A program made the position numbers and the translations under genes. 64,000 nucleotides of DNA from Amblyomma americanum (taxonomy: Eukaryota; Arthropoda; Arachnida; Ixodida; Ixodidae). The notes under the pieces were generated by a model that did not search any database, had not been told where the DNA came from, and worked only from the letters and a program-made list of their open reading frames with translations. Shown in pieces: positions 8,691 to 22,198 of the stretch. The first letter of the stretch is position 1. Each line of letters begins with the position of its first letter. Where the stretch lies: the NCBI RefSeq assembly GCF_052857255.1, contig NC_135506.1:76403056-76467055 (forward strand), given 5' to 3'.

Positions 8691-11515
8691 ATCAATACAA
8701 GTTCTTTTTGTGTAGCAGAAAAAGCTAAGAACGAACCATATTACAGCGTTTTGAAGAAAAAAAATGCCTTTCCGTGAATTTTGAAGAAACCGCTGTACCG
8801 CGGCTTTAGAAAGAGGTGTAGCGTTTCAGGCGTCCATAGAGTTAATACAGTGACTGTATACAGCGAAAGTGGCAGCCACACTCCCACGCACGCCATCTCC
8901 AGTTTTTTTTCTTACCGTAGCGGCAGCCATCATGGCATCCCCTCTTTTTAGTCAACCCCTTTTATCCGGACTAAATTTATGTTAAACCAGTTTGGCAGCG
9001 TCTATCTTTACCGATCACTTCATTCGATGACCAGTATTGCAGTGAAAGTGATTTTTACAAGCACCATCCGTGAACGATTTCTAGACTTCAGTGCTCATAT
9101 GCAAAAAAAAAACAATGTGCTTTTAACCTGTTCCAACGTTTTTTAAAGCAATGTCTGTTTACTCTGTTTATTTTTCAATTTTTGCAAAACGTTCAGCTAA
9201 AAAATGAAAATTCTGCCGGCAAGTAGCGCGCTACCGCGATGGTGGGGCAGCGGATTAGATCACCCTTTTCTCCGAACTTTTTCCATCTTGTTACGAAGGG
9301 CCCAAACCTAACGGATCATGATACAAGAGCTAGTCGCCGTTAGGGCTTTCTAGCAGCAGGCAGTGCTAAGAACAGGCTTCATTGTGTCCAACTTGCGTCC
9401 AATGCGACATAAATGCGACTGGCAACGAAGCTGATGTGCAAGCGCTGTGGCATTCTAAAAACATCATCTATTAAAAATAAATGTTAAAGAAAGAATCGTT
9501 ACCAATGTGAGGGAAAATGAATATGTCTACACAAGGGAACAAAAGAACTCGTTTTCTCACGAGAGCCAACACGGTTTCACCGTTTTCGCCTGAACGGTTT
9601 TATGGACTGTTGCTGGATGAAATCTCAACCTCAATCGCAACGAAAAAATGTCCATATATCTTTTCAACTGCTAACCACTACTTCTCTTTTTATAGAGATA
9701 CTAGACCAAGAGCACGTTCAAAAATAAACAAAAGTCAAGAGTAAAACGCAGTGGTTGATGAGGCGTGAGTGGAGATAATCTGCGCCTCTGAAATTTAACT
9801 CCAACCTCCTTTCTTTCACAAAGCAGTCCAGGGGGCGCTCTTATCGCAGTTTTCGAAGGTACGAAAAGATGGGTCGGCAGTACATGGCCAAAAAAAGTAA
9901 AAAAATTACAGAACCCACAACGGTTGATGTGTTTTTTTCGCTCAACTTTTTCTTTTTGTTTCTTCGCACACGGATCATTACCTTTGCTCCATTTTATCTC
10001 CTTTTTCCGTGGCAACATTCGAGTCATAAATTTTAGATCGAAGATTTTGTTTTGGATCCCTTGTCCTAGGTTGAACAAGTAGACATTCCACCGCTTGCAA
10101 GTTTATACAAGTCAGTAATCGTGTCGCTCTACTTATTCTGTAAATATCCATCGATAAGCCTCATTTCCTTGCTCAGTCCGAACAACAAAAACAACATTGC
10201 TTGTTTTTGGAGTTAGTAGTGAAACATTTTGGAGGACGCTCACTTTTTTTACTCCTTTGTTCTTTGTATCTGCTCCTTTGTGAGCTCTTTTCTGGCATAT
10301 GTGTTCTTTACTAATAGTAGGTGATATATTTCTAAAGCCACGCCCGCCATCGATAGCGACCTCCTTTTCCAGATGCGACAGATGCTTGCGGAGTTCGATG
10401 TTATCGACAATATTGGAACAAGCGCTGCTTAAAGATTCGAAAACCATGCGCAATGTTTACTGGCTGTTGAAGGTCTCTTGCCATGAGGTCGCATTAGCCA
10501 GCAGTGCTTTTTTATCATTTACTGTCCTCGTGGCCTGGCAGGCTAACTTATCAACACTTCGTGCGACATTGTACGGGTATGAGGCTGTCTTGTTATTCTT
10601 TTTTTTTTGTTTACGAGGAACAGCGCAGTCAATGTTCTTTGTTATAAATACTCCCGCTTAAGATAGCAATATGGATTAACACATTTATAATTCTGCTGTC
10701 TGAGGTACTCCTGATTTTTTAAAGTGACATTACCATTTCGCAATCTTCACTATATGCGGTGTCTCTTTCTTGTTAGTGTCCTTGCTTGCGCCGCCGTTCA
10801 TTTCGTAATGCATCAACTCGCCCGTCAGGCTGTTATTCACTATATACATTGTCTTTCTTGTTTATATAGGTAATCGAGAAACAGATGCTGTCATTCTCTT
10901 CCGAAGTCAGCCACTCCTTCTCGAGTTAAAAAAAAAGGAACTAAAACCATTTCCCAGGAATCAATGCAAACAAGGCACCATCACGGAACTATGTGAGCAG
11001 AGCACCCATGATTAATAGAGAGGTGCGGAAAGTGTGCTTGCACACACTGAGATGACGCAGAGAAGTCTTCATTGACAGAAGGTGGTTTCAAAATACGCAG
11101 GTCTGGATCCATTACACATTTTAATACGCTGTGTGAAGCGACACACGAAGTAACTTGCGCCGCCCTCAACGCTTTCTGTTACACCGGAGGTGTCATATGT
11201 AATATGCCGGACAATGCTTGTGGTCGTCCAGCACTTTGAGACAGAAAAAGGGAACTGTGCTGAGCCATCTGTTCGCGCCAGAATGCTGGACTCCGTGTGT
11301 ACAGTGAGCAAGGTAGTGTAAAATATTGGGGGACCATTATTCGCAGGCAGATTTATCGACCAACACTAGGGACATCGTTTCCGTGGAGTCGGGAGTTCTG
11401 ATTGCAAGCAGTGCTGCGTGATACCTACAGAGCCACTTTTATGGTGTTTGGCAGCAAATGTTGGTCGGCTTCAAATTTTGGGGAGAAATTAAACTCAAGG
11501 CAGAGATGTGGCAAG
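8691..11515. other. Non-coding stretch, no recognisable gene
   Basis: This is AT-rich sequence without recognisable protein motifs. Two minus frames (9701-10078, 125 codons; 10133-10453, 106 codons) have no family signature that I know and no sign of splice sites, so they are not called as genes. Confidence 0.5.
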
Positions 11516-11519
11516 TACT

Positions 11520-11940
11520 TCAATAAGAATGGAGTTTTTAACCGTTAAGGAGCTCGTGTCGCACAAAAGTCGAGATCTGAGTCGTTGACCGTGACCAAAA
11601 AATCCGCAAAAAAATCCCACAGAAGCAACGCAGATGGGCCACCTAGGTGGCAGGTACACACCTAGGTCACATGTCCTTGTGGCGTCAGCACAACCTGCCC
11701 ACCGTTGCAGGTGGCAGTTAAATTAATGACTGGTCGAAAGAGGTTGCTTGAGAGTGGCAACCTGTGTGGCACACGCTCCCCCAGTGGCAGCACCTGCCGT
11801 CGCAGGGCATTGGTGCATTGCTTAACCGCTGTACCACTGCGCCAGGAGGGGTATGAGGACTAGGTCCCAAGGGTCTACGAATGTAAAGTATGGAATAACC
11901 AATTCCTCATAAATGTGTCTTAACCCACAGACGCTGTCGC
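11520..11940 (-). repeat. ~400-bp interspersed repeat with tRNA-like A box, copy 1
   Basis: Read on the minus strand this matches 48990-49385 in order. The shared blocks are an AATTGGTTATT-like block, CGTAGACCCTTGGGA, AGTCCTCATACC, CCTGGCGCAGTGGTACAGCG, AATGCACCAATGCCCTGCGA, GGCAGGTGCTGCCAC, TTAATTTAACTGCCACC, GTGGGCAGGTTGTGCTGACG and CTCCTTAACGGTTAAAA. TGGCGCAGTGG resembles a pol III A box, but no good B box is seen. It could be a SINE of a second type or part of a larger repeat. Confidence 0.7.
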
Positions 11941-14900
11941 ATCATACGTCCCCTTCATATTTTTTTTTCTTGTATTGAACCGATTCTGAGTTGCGTACCA
12001 CATCGAGCGTGTTCTTAAGGGCGATACCCTTGCAGCTGCACTATGCCAAAGCTAACATGCCCATCAGCGCTTTATTCCCAGAATTAAATTACGACATTCT
12101 ATACTAAGTCGATCTTCTGAGCGTAGCGCACAGTAATACACACTGTAGACCCTCATCTACCACTGTAGAAGGCTGGCACCATAACTTCCCGCCGTGTACA
12201 GTATGATATAAATGCATACACCTTTGACTAGATAGCATGACTGTTTATAACGTTGCTTTTTTGTGTTCTCTGTAGAGAAAACAGGTTATCAGGGCATGTT
12301 ATTTGTACCAAAAGTGTTTTTTATGTACTTTATTCTTTAGCGCCATATTCTATCGATTGAACAAAGAGTGACAGAAAAGATCATTTAAAAATTAAGAAAC
12401 CGGTGTTTTATTTTGATCTCACTTGTTTCCGCCGTCGTTTTTTAATGTAATTGCTGCTTAGGACGCCAGCCGACGTTATGGTAACTCCTAATTTCCATCA
12501 CTTCGATCAAGCACGCGGCCATAAGTCAACATTTGTGTCGCCGTCAGATGACAGCCCGCCAGTTACTATGCAGCCATTTCTCCCGGCCTCCGATTATCTG
12601 GAAGGCAAAGCCATTGAGCGGCGCCGTACCCCCTCGTTCGGGTACTCAACTGGCGGGAGGAAACCACTTCCGCCTGTCGGAAGCGGAACGGCTTATTTGC
12701 TCCCGCACTTCCGGCGGATCGCCGAAGAGTGAAAGACTCCGGAAGGATAAGGAAGTGGTGCAGCGGTCTTTCGACACGCTATATGCTCCAGTAAAAGTGG
12801 AAGAATAATAGCGTGGCCTCTTGCGGCTGAAGGACATTAAGTTCAATACTGATGACAACTGCGAAATGTGGCAGAATGAAGATGATGCGCATGTTTTCCG
12901 CTAAATTATTGAAGTGGTTTTATTTTTATGTTTTGTTTTTCATTCAAAATGTCAGCAAGGGAATCAAGATGAAGAACAATACAGGGTTCATGTACTAAGT
13001 TTACAATCCGCATTCAGTACAACTGACAGCCAGATGCGATACCATATTACCGTAAATACCGATACCGCAAATATCGAGTTCGATACCAGTATTGATGCTC
13101 AGTATCTAAACATTCAATACGCTTCGGTATTGAATGAAAATTTCTACTAAGGAATACTAGCACGAACACCGTATTCTGGGTCGATATCGATGTTGGTATT
13201 ATAAAACATCGATAGTCACTAGCACCGGTGGCGGTAATGAGCTGCAGTAGGCATAATGAGGAGCTCATACTTGATTCTAGCAACATTTTGAAGCCATTGA
13301 ATTAATTATCCTATCCACTCTTAACTGGTCTTACTTGCGAATGTTCAACGTCCGTTGATTGAGTGTGTTTCTAAGGTTCTTACTACGAACGTCTTCGCAC
13401 CAGTTCTGAATACCTAACTGACAACCTCCTAGAATCCAACTGTCGTAAGCTATCATTATCAGTCTGGCAACTTCCTCGCATTTCGAAACATGCTGCAAAA
13501 ATACGATAAAGAGTAAATAACTCATACAAAGTAATCTTTAACGTGATCTTCTATCAGGTGAAAACTCGAAAAGAAACCCGAGCTCCTTTTTTTTGTTTAT
13601 GTTACAAAATGTAGCGCCAAATAACGCTCCTCGTGGTTCATATCTGTTCTAGCTCAGTTTTTAAATTTTTTTCTCTGTCTTGCTGTTGCTGCTTGGCACT
13701 GCGTTTCCACGCAGTGCATAGCCAAATACGCGTCAGAACAGACAAAATATATAGTCATAGCAAAACCTTATTTTTTTCGCCTGTAGGTTTTTTGCACTAC
13801 ATACAAAACACAGTAAAACAGGGGATGCATCATTCACCTCTCGGGCCATGTGCTTTTCGATCCAGTTGCTTTTTCCCACTTGACTGATTTCTGTGGCAGC
13901 GCATCGCTGACGATGGCTCCCCGTGGGCAATACTCCCCCGTTTGATTTCTGCCCGCAAAGCGTGCTTTCCTGCACCAGTAATACGTCACTGTTAGTTGCG
14001 CTTTTGTGTTTTCTCGAAGAAAGTGTGCGTAATAACGAGCCCTATCCGTCAACATTCCTCACACTTACTTCCCTCCCTGCGAACCTAGGCCCGTGTTACT
14101 GAAGAACCTAGGTAAAAAAGTGTTTTATTTTTGTGCACCAGGCTGAATTTTACGCTTTGGAAAATGCTACGCACCCGAAAGTCACACTAGCGAAGGAGAC
14201 AAGTCACGCATCAACTTGCTTCTACTTCTGTTACTGCATTTGCATTTCCAGTGCTGCAAAAGATCGATGCTGCGGTTAAACCAGCCTCCAGATATCTCAA
14301 CTAGCTTTGCTGTTCAGCATACCCTAAAAACGTGCAGCAGAGCAGATAAGTTATGTGGTAAATGGAAGAAAGTGTGATTATGGAGTCAGAACAAAATCTT
14401 GTGTAACCAAAAACTCTTCCTCCAAAAATAAAGCACTTTGAATAGCGTGTCCTACTTTACTTACTTTTACAAGTTATCGCTCTTGTTTTTTTTCATTGCG
14501 CGCAAGGACATTTTGGTTAAAGCAGTCAGAACATTGCCACCACCTTATGACGCCGGACTTCGGGGCCTTCGGTCGAAGATTACTCAAATTCTAATAATTA
14601 CCACGCAGTTCCATCCATCATTGAGCATTGTGGCAAGTAAATAAGTTGCACGCAAAGTAAGCATCCTTCAGCTATCGCTTGATTGCTCATTGGGAACCGT
14701 CCCAGTTGCCCCATTATGTAAAACCTTCTCACGCTATTTCTTCGGTGCGATATTTTACTCTCTCCTAGCTCTTGTTTCAGCTTTTTGTGTAGAACAAGAA
14801 ACGACCACCTCGAATCCTTTCTATTAAAAATAAATAAACTATTGAAAATATCAGACAAGCTGTATGAAAGCAAGATACATAACGTGGTGAAAGAAGCAGA

Positions 14901-16990
14901 GATAGATGAAAAAGATCAAGCGTGAGGAGGGTTTGCATTCTTTTCTCTATATTCTTTCCTTTCCTTTCCTATTTTTTTTTCGTTGCTTGGGGCGCGTGCT
15001 TTAGTGCCCCGAGGGTGTTGCCGTTTATTCACCCGTCCCACGCTGTGAGCAGGCTGTCAAGGGCAACCGCCAGAGTCACAGATTTATTAAGTGCAAAGAT
15101 CTCATCTCTCCCACCATCCGACCGTCTCCCCTCGCTATCGTAAAGCCGCAAGAAAAGAAAACGTAAATCGCAGGAGGAAAGCCTGCACCCCCGTTATCAA
15201 ATTATGCTTGCCAATGAATAACTTTCTTCCGGCTCCCCTACTCTGTAATTCTGAATAGGGAAAAAGATGTGCCTTTTTTTTGCCTCTTTCTTGCCTAGTG
15301 TTTCCATTTTGGCAAATTTTGTCTGCAAAGCAAGCGTAAGGGGAATTCAAGAGGAAATGCATGCCGCACAGTTTTATGTTCCTAGATCAGTGTCCTCCAT
15401 GTTGCGTTTTTATTAGTCCCGCTTTGCATAAAGACATAAGTGCGAGTTGTTAGTCCGTGGTCACTTCTAGTTTTCCATCTTGCATCACATGATTATACTT
15501 GCCAGAAGCACACGAAGGGATCGCAATCCCCTTTGGATGCTTCGTCGGTAATTCACTTCAAGGACATGATCGGAGCTCTTTCAGAGATTGACGGTACAGA
15601 TTACCATAACACGTGATTCTTTGCTTTTGTTTTCGCTTTTGTTTCGTTGCGGAGACTGGGGTTCAGCGCAAAGATTACGCAGAAACAGCAGTTCCCTTTC
15701 CGCTGAACTGTCACGACTGTTTCCTCAGCGACTTCTTATTGATATTAGATGGCGATGAGTGTTAGCCAGATATCATAGGTTGGCACAATTACTTTCACTT
15801 GCGATTATAATCGCAGATCCGTCAAATTCAACGCTTGTAGTAGTCGCATCGAGAGCTACGCTACTCAAACATTAAAAATTTTCTAAGATACTGCGCAAAA
15901 TACTATTAAGGAGGGCAGGGGGGAAGGAAACTAACTTTAATAAGTTTTGCAAGACCTCATCCTCGATAATATAAGACTTTGATTCCAACTTGAATACCCT
16001 GCTGCTATAATGCCCTACGGAACATGAGGGTATCGGAAACAAATAAATACTACAATACCACTTCATTATGTCGATATTTTGCTCGAATTTGTAAAATTGC
16101 TCCAATTTCTATGGCTGCCAATATGTAGCTGTGGTTCTTAACAATCACCACACACAAAAAATAATGCTAACGCAGCCGGCCTGACTGGCAGAATTACGAG
16201 CCAGATAAATTTCCTCAGGGCGCGTTTCAAGATTACACCATCATCGACCCCTTTTCGTCACCTTGACAGACTTTGACTAGACCCTCGGGAACTATTCAGC
16301 AAGAAACGCTGCAGTTTTCAAGCAGAAAACGCAGTAAGCCCCCCTGGCTCTCTATCTCATTTGTAGTGGCACCTATTAAAGAATGAAAACATTGCAGATA
16401 GCACCTACTTAGCACCCATTGCCAAACGTCATCATGTCGTTCTTTGACGCGCGTTGCCCAACAGATCCCCCATGATTCAAGGTATTCACCAAGTGTTCAA
16501 TATCCGAGGCACACAGATGCATATTTATAATATGTTATATAATATTTTTGCATGCTTATTTATCACTTCATTATGTCTTCAGTGTGTAAGTGCGGTTATG
16601 GAAGAGGGAAGGGACTACAGCTACGAAATGAAACCTATATGCACGTGCCAAAAAAGTTTAGTATGTCATTATAAACAAGAGTATCAATGAAACCAACATA
16701 ATATACACTGTGATTTTAAGCATGTCTTTATGTTATGCTGGTTGACGATGGGTTTCGGTTATTGTAGCCTTTTGTGGTTTTTGGAATCAACCAATAGAAG
16801 TTTGAGTTACATAAAAGTCTGCAACCCACACAGTCTTGTTTTTAGCCGCATAGTAGAGCGCTAACGGCCCTCTGAAAAACCAAAGGGCTTTGAAAGGCAA
16901 GCAAAAGGGTGCTTCTCACCTTGCATAAGTTCACAGCCGAACGGGTACTTTTAATTCTCAGCTGAACGGCTCAAAAGCGAACCCCCCTTA
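11941..16990. other. Long non-coding stretch, no supported gene
   Basis: No gene with recognisable motifs is present. A GC-richer patch at 12560-12740 carries two overlapping ~90-codon frames (12451-12732 and 12533-12808) without known domains. Bases 13030-13230 contain a run of CGATACC/TATCGAT-like motifs, possibly a decayed inverted repeat. The remainder is AT-rich with short frames only. Confidence 0.5.
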
Positions 16991-16995
16991 CGACA

Positions 16996-17240
16996 TATTT
17001 TTTGGACAATCTATGATTTTCTAAAGGCTTTTGTCTATAAAGTATGTAGACTTCTTTTCTGCTTCATACAGTACAAATCCTGTGGACAGTCTATAGACAC
17101 TCTATAGATTTATGGCTAGACACTTTTAGTAGACTGTTGTCTATAGACAGTCAATAAATATTAATAGATAAAAGTACATATCTATAGAAAGCAATCTCTA
17201 AGAAGTCTATAGGAAGTTTAAAGAACGTTTTTATAAGGGC
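16996..17240. repeat. Palindromic TCTATAGAC-rich repeat, copy 1
   Basis: This block is packed with variants of TCTATAGAC (for example GTCTATAGACAGTC near 17140 and CACTCTATAGATTTATGG near 17099). It ends in AAGTCTATAGGAAGTTTAAA and TTTTTATAAGGG. The same order of motifs occurs at 40325-40603, where the outer ends (TTACAAAAATTTC and CACTTTTACAAGGG) are inverted relative to each other. It is most likely a non-autonomous inverted-repeat element. Confidence 0.6.
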
Positions 17241-18435
17241 TGTGGCTTGGGGACTTTTGACAGGGGTTGCACGTGAACTTTCTGATGATACTGAAAAGAG
17301 AAGATGAATGTTCCTGGTAGAAACAAGAGAGAACGCAGCGCACATTGGTAGTGATTTCTTTCGTATACAATGTAAACATATAACGCCTTTTTTTGTCAGT
17401 AGTTAGCGAAGGAAGGCGAACGATGGCTTTCACTTTGGCTCCGCAAGTGCGGTGGACCTGACTAGTCGGTGGTTACACATCGTTACAGTAGCGCTAAAAT
17501 TAGGCACGAACACAGGGTCTGTATGTTTTCCTGTGTGCGTGTCTAGTTTTCGTGTTCCTAAAATGGCGCTTGATTTCAGACGCAGTACACATGTCCAATC
17601 GATGGTTCCAAATTCGATGACGTAATCTAGTTGCAAACGAGCAGATGTGATAGGTAACAGTAGCTGTAGTTTCGAATGGGTCTAAGTAAACGTTTCTGCC
17701 TAAGAGTTCAGCTGTACAATATACTTTGGATCGCATGTATTCAATATGCAGTTTTCGTTTCTATGTGCGTTAGCTGAACTATCTATCCCGGCAGCCCAAC
17801 TTTTCCCATCATAAAACAGCTACCGAGGTTGTTTTCAACTCTGGCAACACGTTCAAGTCTATATTGTTCAATACAACGAAACAGCTAATCGCTAAATGCA
17901 TGTTAACAACGAAGGGGTAAATTTCGTTCACGTAATTTCATCCAATCAATAAAGGTCACCTAATTTCATGACATCATGGTCAATCGTATTGCACCAGTTA
18001 GCATGTCATCGCCGCTGGCTTGCAGATGCGAGCAAACTTACTGTGGTGCCATGACACAACGTCGATGACTTTTGTCAGAAGGACTCCTTTCCGAGGCAGT
18101 GACTATTTAGTTTTTAAGCTGTATCCTACCGTAGTAGCCCAAGTAACCTTCAAGCTGCATTTAGTCATATCCAAGGTTCTCTGGGTCGACTCATTTTTGG
18201 TGCCTCATTTTGCCGTATGTTTTGCTTGAACTGTTTATTTCTCGTCGTCTTCTTTGCATTTCATTCTTTGGTCCTGGCTTCTGACATTACGAATGTTATC
18301 TGTCACATCGCACTTTCTATTTTAGTCCACCGAGAAACAGAATAAACAAACATAAGCACGTTTTCATTGCCATAGACGAGCAATAATTTTTATCGTCCAG
18401 TTTTTATCGAAAAGCTATCCCGTGTCTGTATAAAA
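17241..18435. other. Non-coding stretch before the I-like LINE
   Basis: No gene is recognised. Short frames on both strands lack motifs. Part of the right end may be the missing 5' region of the LINE that starts recognisably at 18436, but I could not identify it. Confidence 0.5.
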
Positions 18436-18837
18436 ATGGGGATAGAATCGATTAGCCTGAGGCGGTGCATATCGCAAGTCATGGTGGCGCAAATGACCTC
18501 TTCAATAATGACCTCCAATGCTGCGTTGAAGTCATCCGTGGATCCTGCAGTACCTACTGAACTCAGTGCGGAGACGCCTTCCCTTGTTTCAATGCAGCCG
18601 CAAAAAGAGCGCACGCCTCCAACTCAAGCACCTGAAGTCACGACCGGAGCAATTGATGGGTGTGTTGAGCTGATGGAGCTCTATGCTCGAGCTCAGAAAC
18701 GTAGCCGGTCTCCTTTGGCCGTTGCTGGCCCGTCTAGCTCCCCTCAATCCAAAACAAAAAAGAGTAATTCAGGAAAAACCGGTCACCACAGCATTTTGGA
18801 AAAGGCAGTTGCTGCTGCAGATCTCTCGGCAGAATAG
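18436..18837 (+). pseudogene. C-terminal part of LINE ORF1 (gag-like)
   Basis: This 133-codon frame ends 9 bases before the endonuclease reading frame. It is rich in Ser, Pro, Thr and Lys (PSSSPQSKTKKSNSGKTG), like the tail that follows the zinc knuckles in ORF1 proteins of I-type LINEs. The knuckles themselves are absent, consistent with 5' truncation. The assignment rests on position and composition, not on a conserved domain. Confidence 0.5.
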
Positions 18838-18848
18838 GGTCTCTGAGA

Positions 18849-19787
18849 GTGCTGCAGTGGAACTGCCGCTCCATTCAATCAGCCTTCACTGATTTAGTAA
18901 CTCTTTCAAATCGATTTTCTCCTCATGTCATTGCGCTTCAAGAAACCTGGTTGTCGAAAGAGTTTTCATTTCAAATGGAACATTATCGAATTTTTAGAAT
19001 GGACCGCCCATCAAGGGGGGGGGGGGGCGGTTTGCTTCTGCTGGTTTCATCCAGATTCTGTCACAAGGCACGATTGGTGTTTCAGCGTGTGGACGCTCAT
19101 TGCGAAATTCAGGCAGTAGATCTTTCAGTTCCTGGTTTCCATCGCATTACTGTCGCAAATGTATATTTTCCATCTGGGGTTCATGACACACGGCCATTAG
19201 ATTCCTTACTCTCTGTCAGCAGATCACATGTGTTGCTTGTTGGGGATTTCAATTCGCATCACTTGACTTGGGGTTATCGAACAGACCAGTGCGGTTTGCG
19301 TTTATGGGATTGGGCTTGTGTGAATAACCTACACTGTCATAACTCGGGTTTTCCGACCTTACTCCGTGGGCACTCCCGATCAGCATTGGATTTAACGTTT
19401 TCAACCCCAGGGGTAGCAGTTTCCTCCTGACTCCGGTTGACTCTGCAACAAACAGTGACCATTTCCCACTCACTTTTGACATTGTGTGTCCGATGACATC
19501 TATCGGCGGATTCAGTTGCACCCTAGTCGATTACAACAAGTTCAAAAGTTCACTCAGTTCAGAACTACACTCTTTGCCGAATTTGTCTCAGGAGAGCAGG
19601 GTGTTAGGCTTATGCTCTATTTTAGATCGGGTACGGAGGCAATCAGAGTTTACAGTGTGCGATAGCATAGGCACTTCTCAGAGCCCTTGGTGGAATGCAG
19701 AATGTTCAAAGGATTATAGGCGGCGCAAGGAAGCCTGGAAGAAACTTATCCATAATCAATGTCCCACAACTGCTTGGGAATCACTAT
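18849..19787 (+). pseudogene. LINE ORF2 AP-like endonuclease, frameshifted
   Basis: Endonuclease motifs appear in order: LQWNCRSIQS, HVIALQETWLSKEF with the catalytic glutamate in LQETW, then VGDFNSHHLTWGYR with the GDFN signature intact, and SALDLTF. The frame stops at 19428. The SDHFPLTFDI motif with the catalytic histidine continues in another frame (about 19458). SPWWNAECSKDYRRRKEAWK follows, the linker region. The linker then ends abruptly at HNQCPTTAW and the RT begins within a few codons, so a large part of the usual linker is deleted. Confidence 0.8.
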
Positions 19788-22198
19788 GATGATTTCCTTA
19801 ATGTCTCGGTTTCTGAGCTCTCCCAGGTGATAAATCGGTTACCTTCTGCAGCTCCTGGTCCTGACCGTGTCACCTCTGCGATGATTAAAATACTGTTCGA
19901 CGAATCCCCCAATGCTATATTGGAGCTGGTAAATTACTCTATTAGAACCCCATGGATCCCGGATGTATGGCGTGTTTCCAAAATTATCCCGGTGCTTAAA
20001 AAGCCAGGCGAAGGGTTGGTCTTAGACAACATTCGACCAATTTCATTGACATCGAATCTGGTGAAATTGGTTGAACGCGTGCTGTATGGACGAATCATGC
20101 CCATTATTACTGAAAAGGGACTACTTATCCCCTGTCAGATTGGTTTCAAGCCTGGGTGCTCTATATGGTGTGCGCATACTGACCTCGAAAGCCGTGTCCG
20201 ACTAGCGCGCCGGCGTCGACAGTATGCTGCGCTGGTAACTCTAGACATCTCGAAAGCATATGACAGTGTCGAACATGGGCCTCTGATGTACAGACTACAG
20301 GCTCTGGGCTTGCCAAGTTATTTTGTGGAATGGGTGTCAGCTTTCCTGGCTGACAGAGAATTTTATTGTTGTCAACGCGGAGTTTCTACAAGGAAATTTC
20401 ATCAATCTAGAGGTGTGCCTCAAGGTGCAGTTCTCTGCCCTGTTCTATTCAACCTCTTACTCAGTTCGATTCCGACTTCCCCTGACGTGACTACGTACGT
20501 GTATGCAGACGATATATCTTTCTTTACTGCTGCGAGTGATTTACATTCTGTGTATATGGTTTTACAGTCATATTTAAATTTCCTTGACCGATGGTTATCT
20601 GAATTACGCTTAAGTCTTAATGTAAACAAGTGCGCTTTGTTACCTTTTCCGGTTACTCAACAGGTACACATTTCATTGTCTTATCGTCATCATGTCATTC
20701 CTCAGGTATGTTCCCTAAAGTATCTCGGGGTAACTTATGACTCCTCTCTCTCTTGGCGGTCACATATAGATCAGGTTGCTGCGAAAGGGATTCGGGCGGT
20801 AGGCCTTCTGCGAAGGATGAGTAGCCCTCGCTGCGGTATGCGCAGACATGCTCTTCTGCTGATTTACAAAATGTATATCCGGCCAATCTTGGAATTCGGT
20901 TGCGTTTTCTTTTCTGGAGCAGCTGCATACAAACTGCGCCCACTTCTGCTCTTAGAGCGAGAAGCTCTGCGCATGTGTTTGGGTCTCCCTAAATACGTGG
21001 CAAACAATGTTTTGTATCTGGAAGCGCGGGTGCCGTCTCTTACTGCAAGGTTTCGCCTTTTGACAGTACAAACGTTTTTAAAGTTTTGCGACTCGGAGCA
21101 GCATGCATCTGAGTTGATCTTCCTAGGGCAGCGAGCGGAGCTCTTGGGTGTCGGATGGTCTCGCCTTCAAACTCCCCAAATCTGTTTCGTTGAATCTTTG
21201 CTGGGCCGACTCAACGTGCGAATACCTGAAATTGTTCCGGTGCGGTCCATCCCTGCAAATGTGTCTATCATCTACGATGACATTTATCCATGTAATGCAA
21301 AATTACTGCCTTTCTCATGGGTAAATGGTATGTTGCAGGATTATTTGTCGACCTTCAGCTCACATGTTGCAATTGCGACTGATGGCTCGGTGTGTGCAGA
21401 AAAGGCAGGTGTAGGTATTTACTCCCAGTCCCTTGACTGGTCTTTTTCTCTCCGTCTCCAAGATTTCACTCCTATCTATCTGGCTGAGTTTCTAGCAGTG
21501 GTTCTCGCTCTGCGCAAGGTACCAATTTCTTTATCAGCAGTAATAATAATTACGGACTCGTTGTCTTTATGCACTTCCCTCTCGGCGTCCACTGAATCGC
21601 AGCTCTTTCGGATACTAAAATTCCTGATCCCTCCACACATCACATCAATTCGACTTTGGGTTCCTGGGCACAGGGGTCTTCTATTAAATGAATCAGCTGA
21701 TGCTTTAGCGAAGGCAGCCCTGAGTGGACCGATTGTTGACCCGCTTCCAACAACTGCTTACATCACGGCGGCACGCTTTCGACGGTACACTGTAATGAAC
21801 GAATTAGGCGCATCAGCGCTTACTTGCTTGGACGACTTCCAGCACCTACTGTTCCCATAGAGAAGCTCAGTCTGGCGATCGCGCAATCTTGAAGTTTCCT
21901 TCACGAGGCTTCGTTGCCGGGTGCCGCAACTAAATTTTTACCTATACAGGCCTGGTCTGGCGATCTCCCCATTGTGTCCGTATTGTGCGGAGCCGGAAAC
22001 AATAGAGCACTTTCTTCTTTTTTGCCGTCGCTACTGATCGATTAGGAGGCGACTATTAGAAGTTCCAATACAGAATCTCAGTTTTCGCCTGTCTTCTGCG
22101 GTTGTTCTGTCTCTTGGCGCTTCTATGCTTGGTCATACCAATGGAAATGTTTGCTCTGCCGTTCAAAATTATCTCCTAGAATCAAAACGTCTACCATA
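19788..22198 (+). pseudogene. LINE ORF2 reverse transcriptase, RNase H and C-terminal zinc knuckle
   Basis: One frame stays open to 21857 (counted from 19695 it is 721 residues; the first ~30 are out-of-frame linker). RT blocks are SAAPGPDRVTSAMIK, LDNIRPISLTSNLVKLVERV, TLDISKAYDSVEH (motif A), RGVPQGAVLCPVLFNLLLS, and YADD at residues 270-273. RNase H follows: ATDGSVCAEKAG (Asp563), YLAEFLAVVLAL (Glu598), IITDSLSL (Asp621), WVPGHRGLLLNESADALAKA (His659, Asp669). A TAG at 21858 interrupts the frame, after which CPYCAEPETIEHFLLFCRRY continues in the same frame, then TGA. Apart from the two nonsense codons the catalytic residues are all present. Confidence 0.85.

Noticed and set aside
9701..10453. 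Two minus frames of 125 and 106 codons, considered as parts of a decayed element or host exon
   Set aside because: I could not match any segment to a known family and saw no splice signals linking them.
12451..12858. Overlapping ~90-codon frames in a GC-richer patch
   Set aside because: No domain or start context, and three frames are open at once; could be old repeat DNA.
18300..18360. AGAAACAGAATAAACAAAC as the 5' partner of the AGAACAGAAACACC flank after the I-like LINE tail
   Set aside because: Only loose A-rich similarity; no aligned duplication of usual length.
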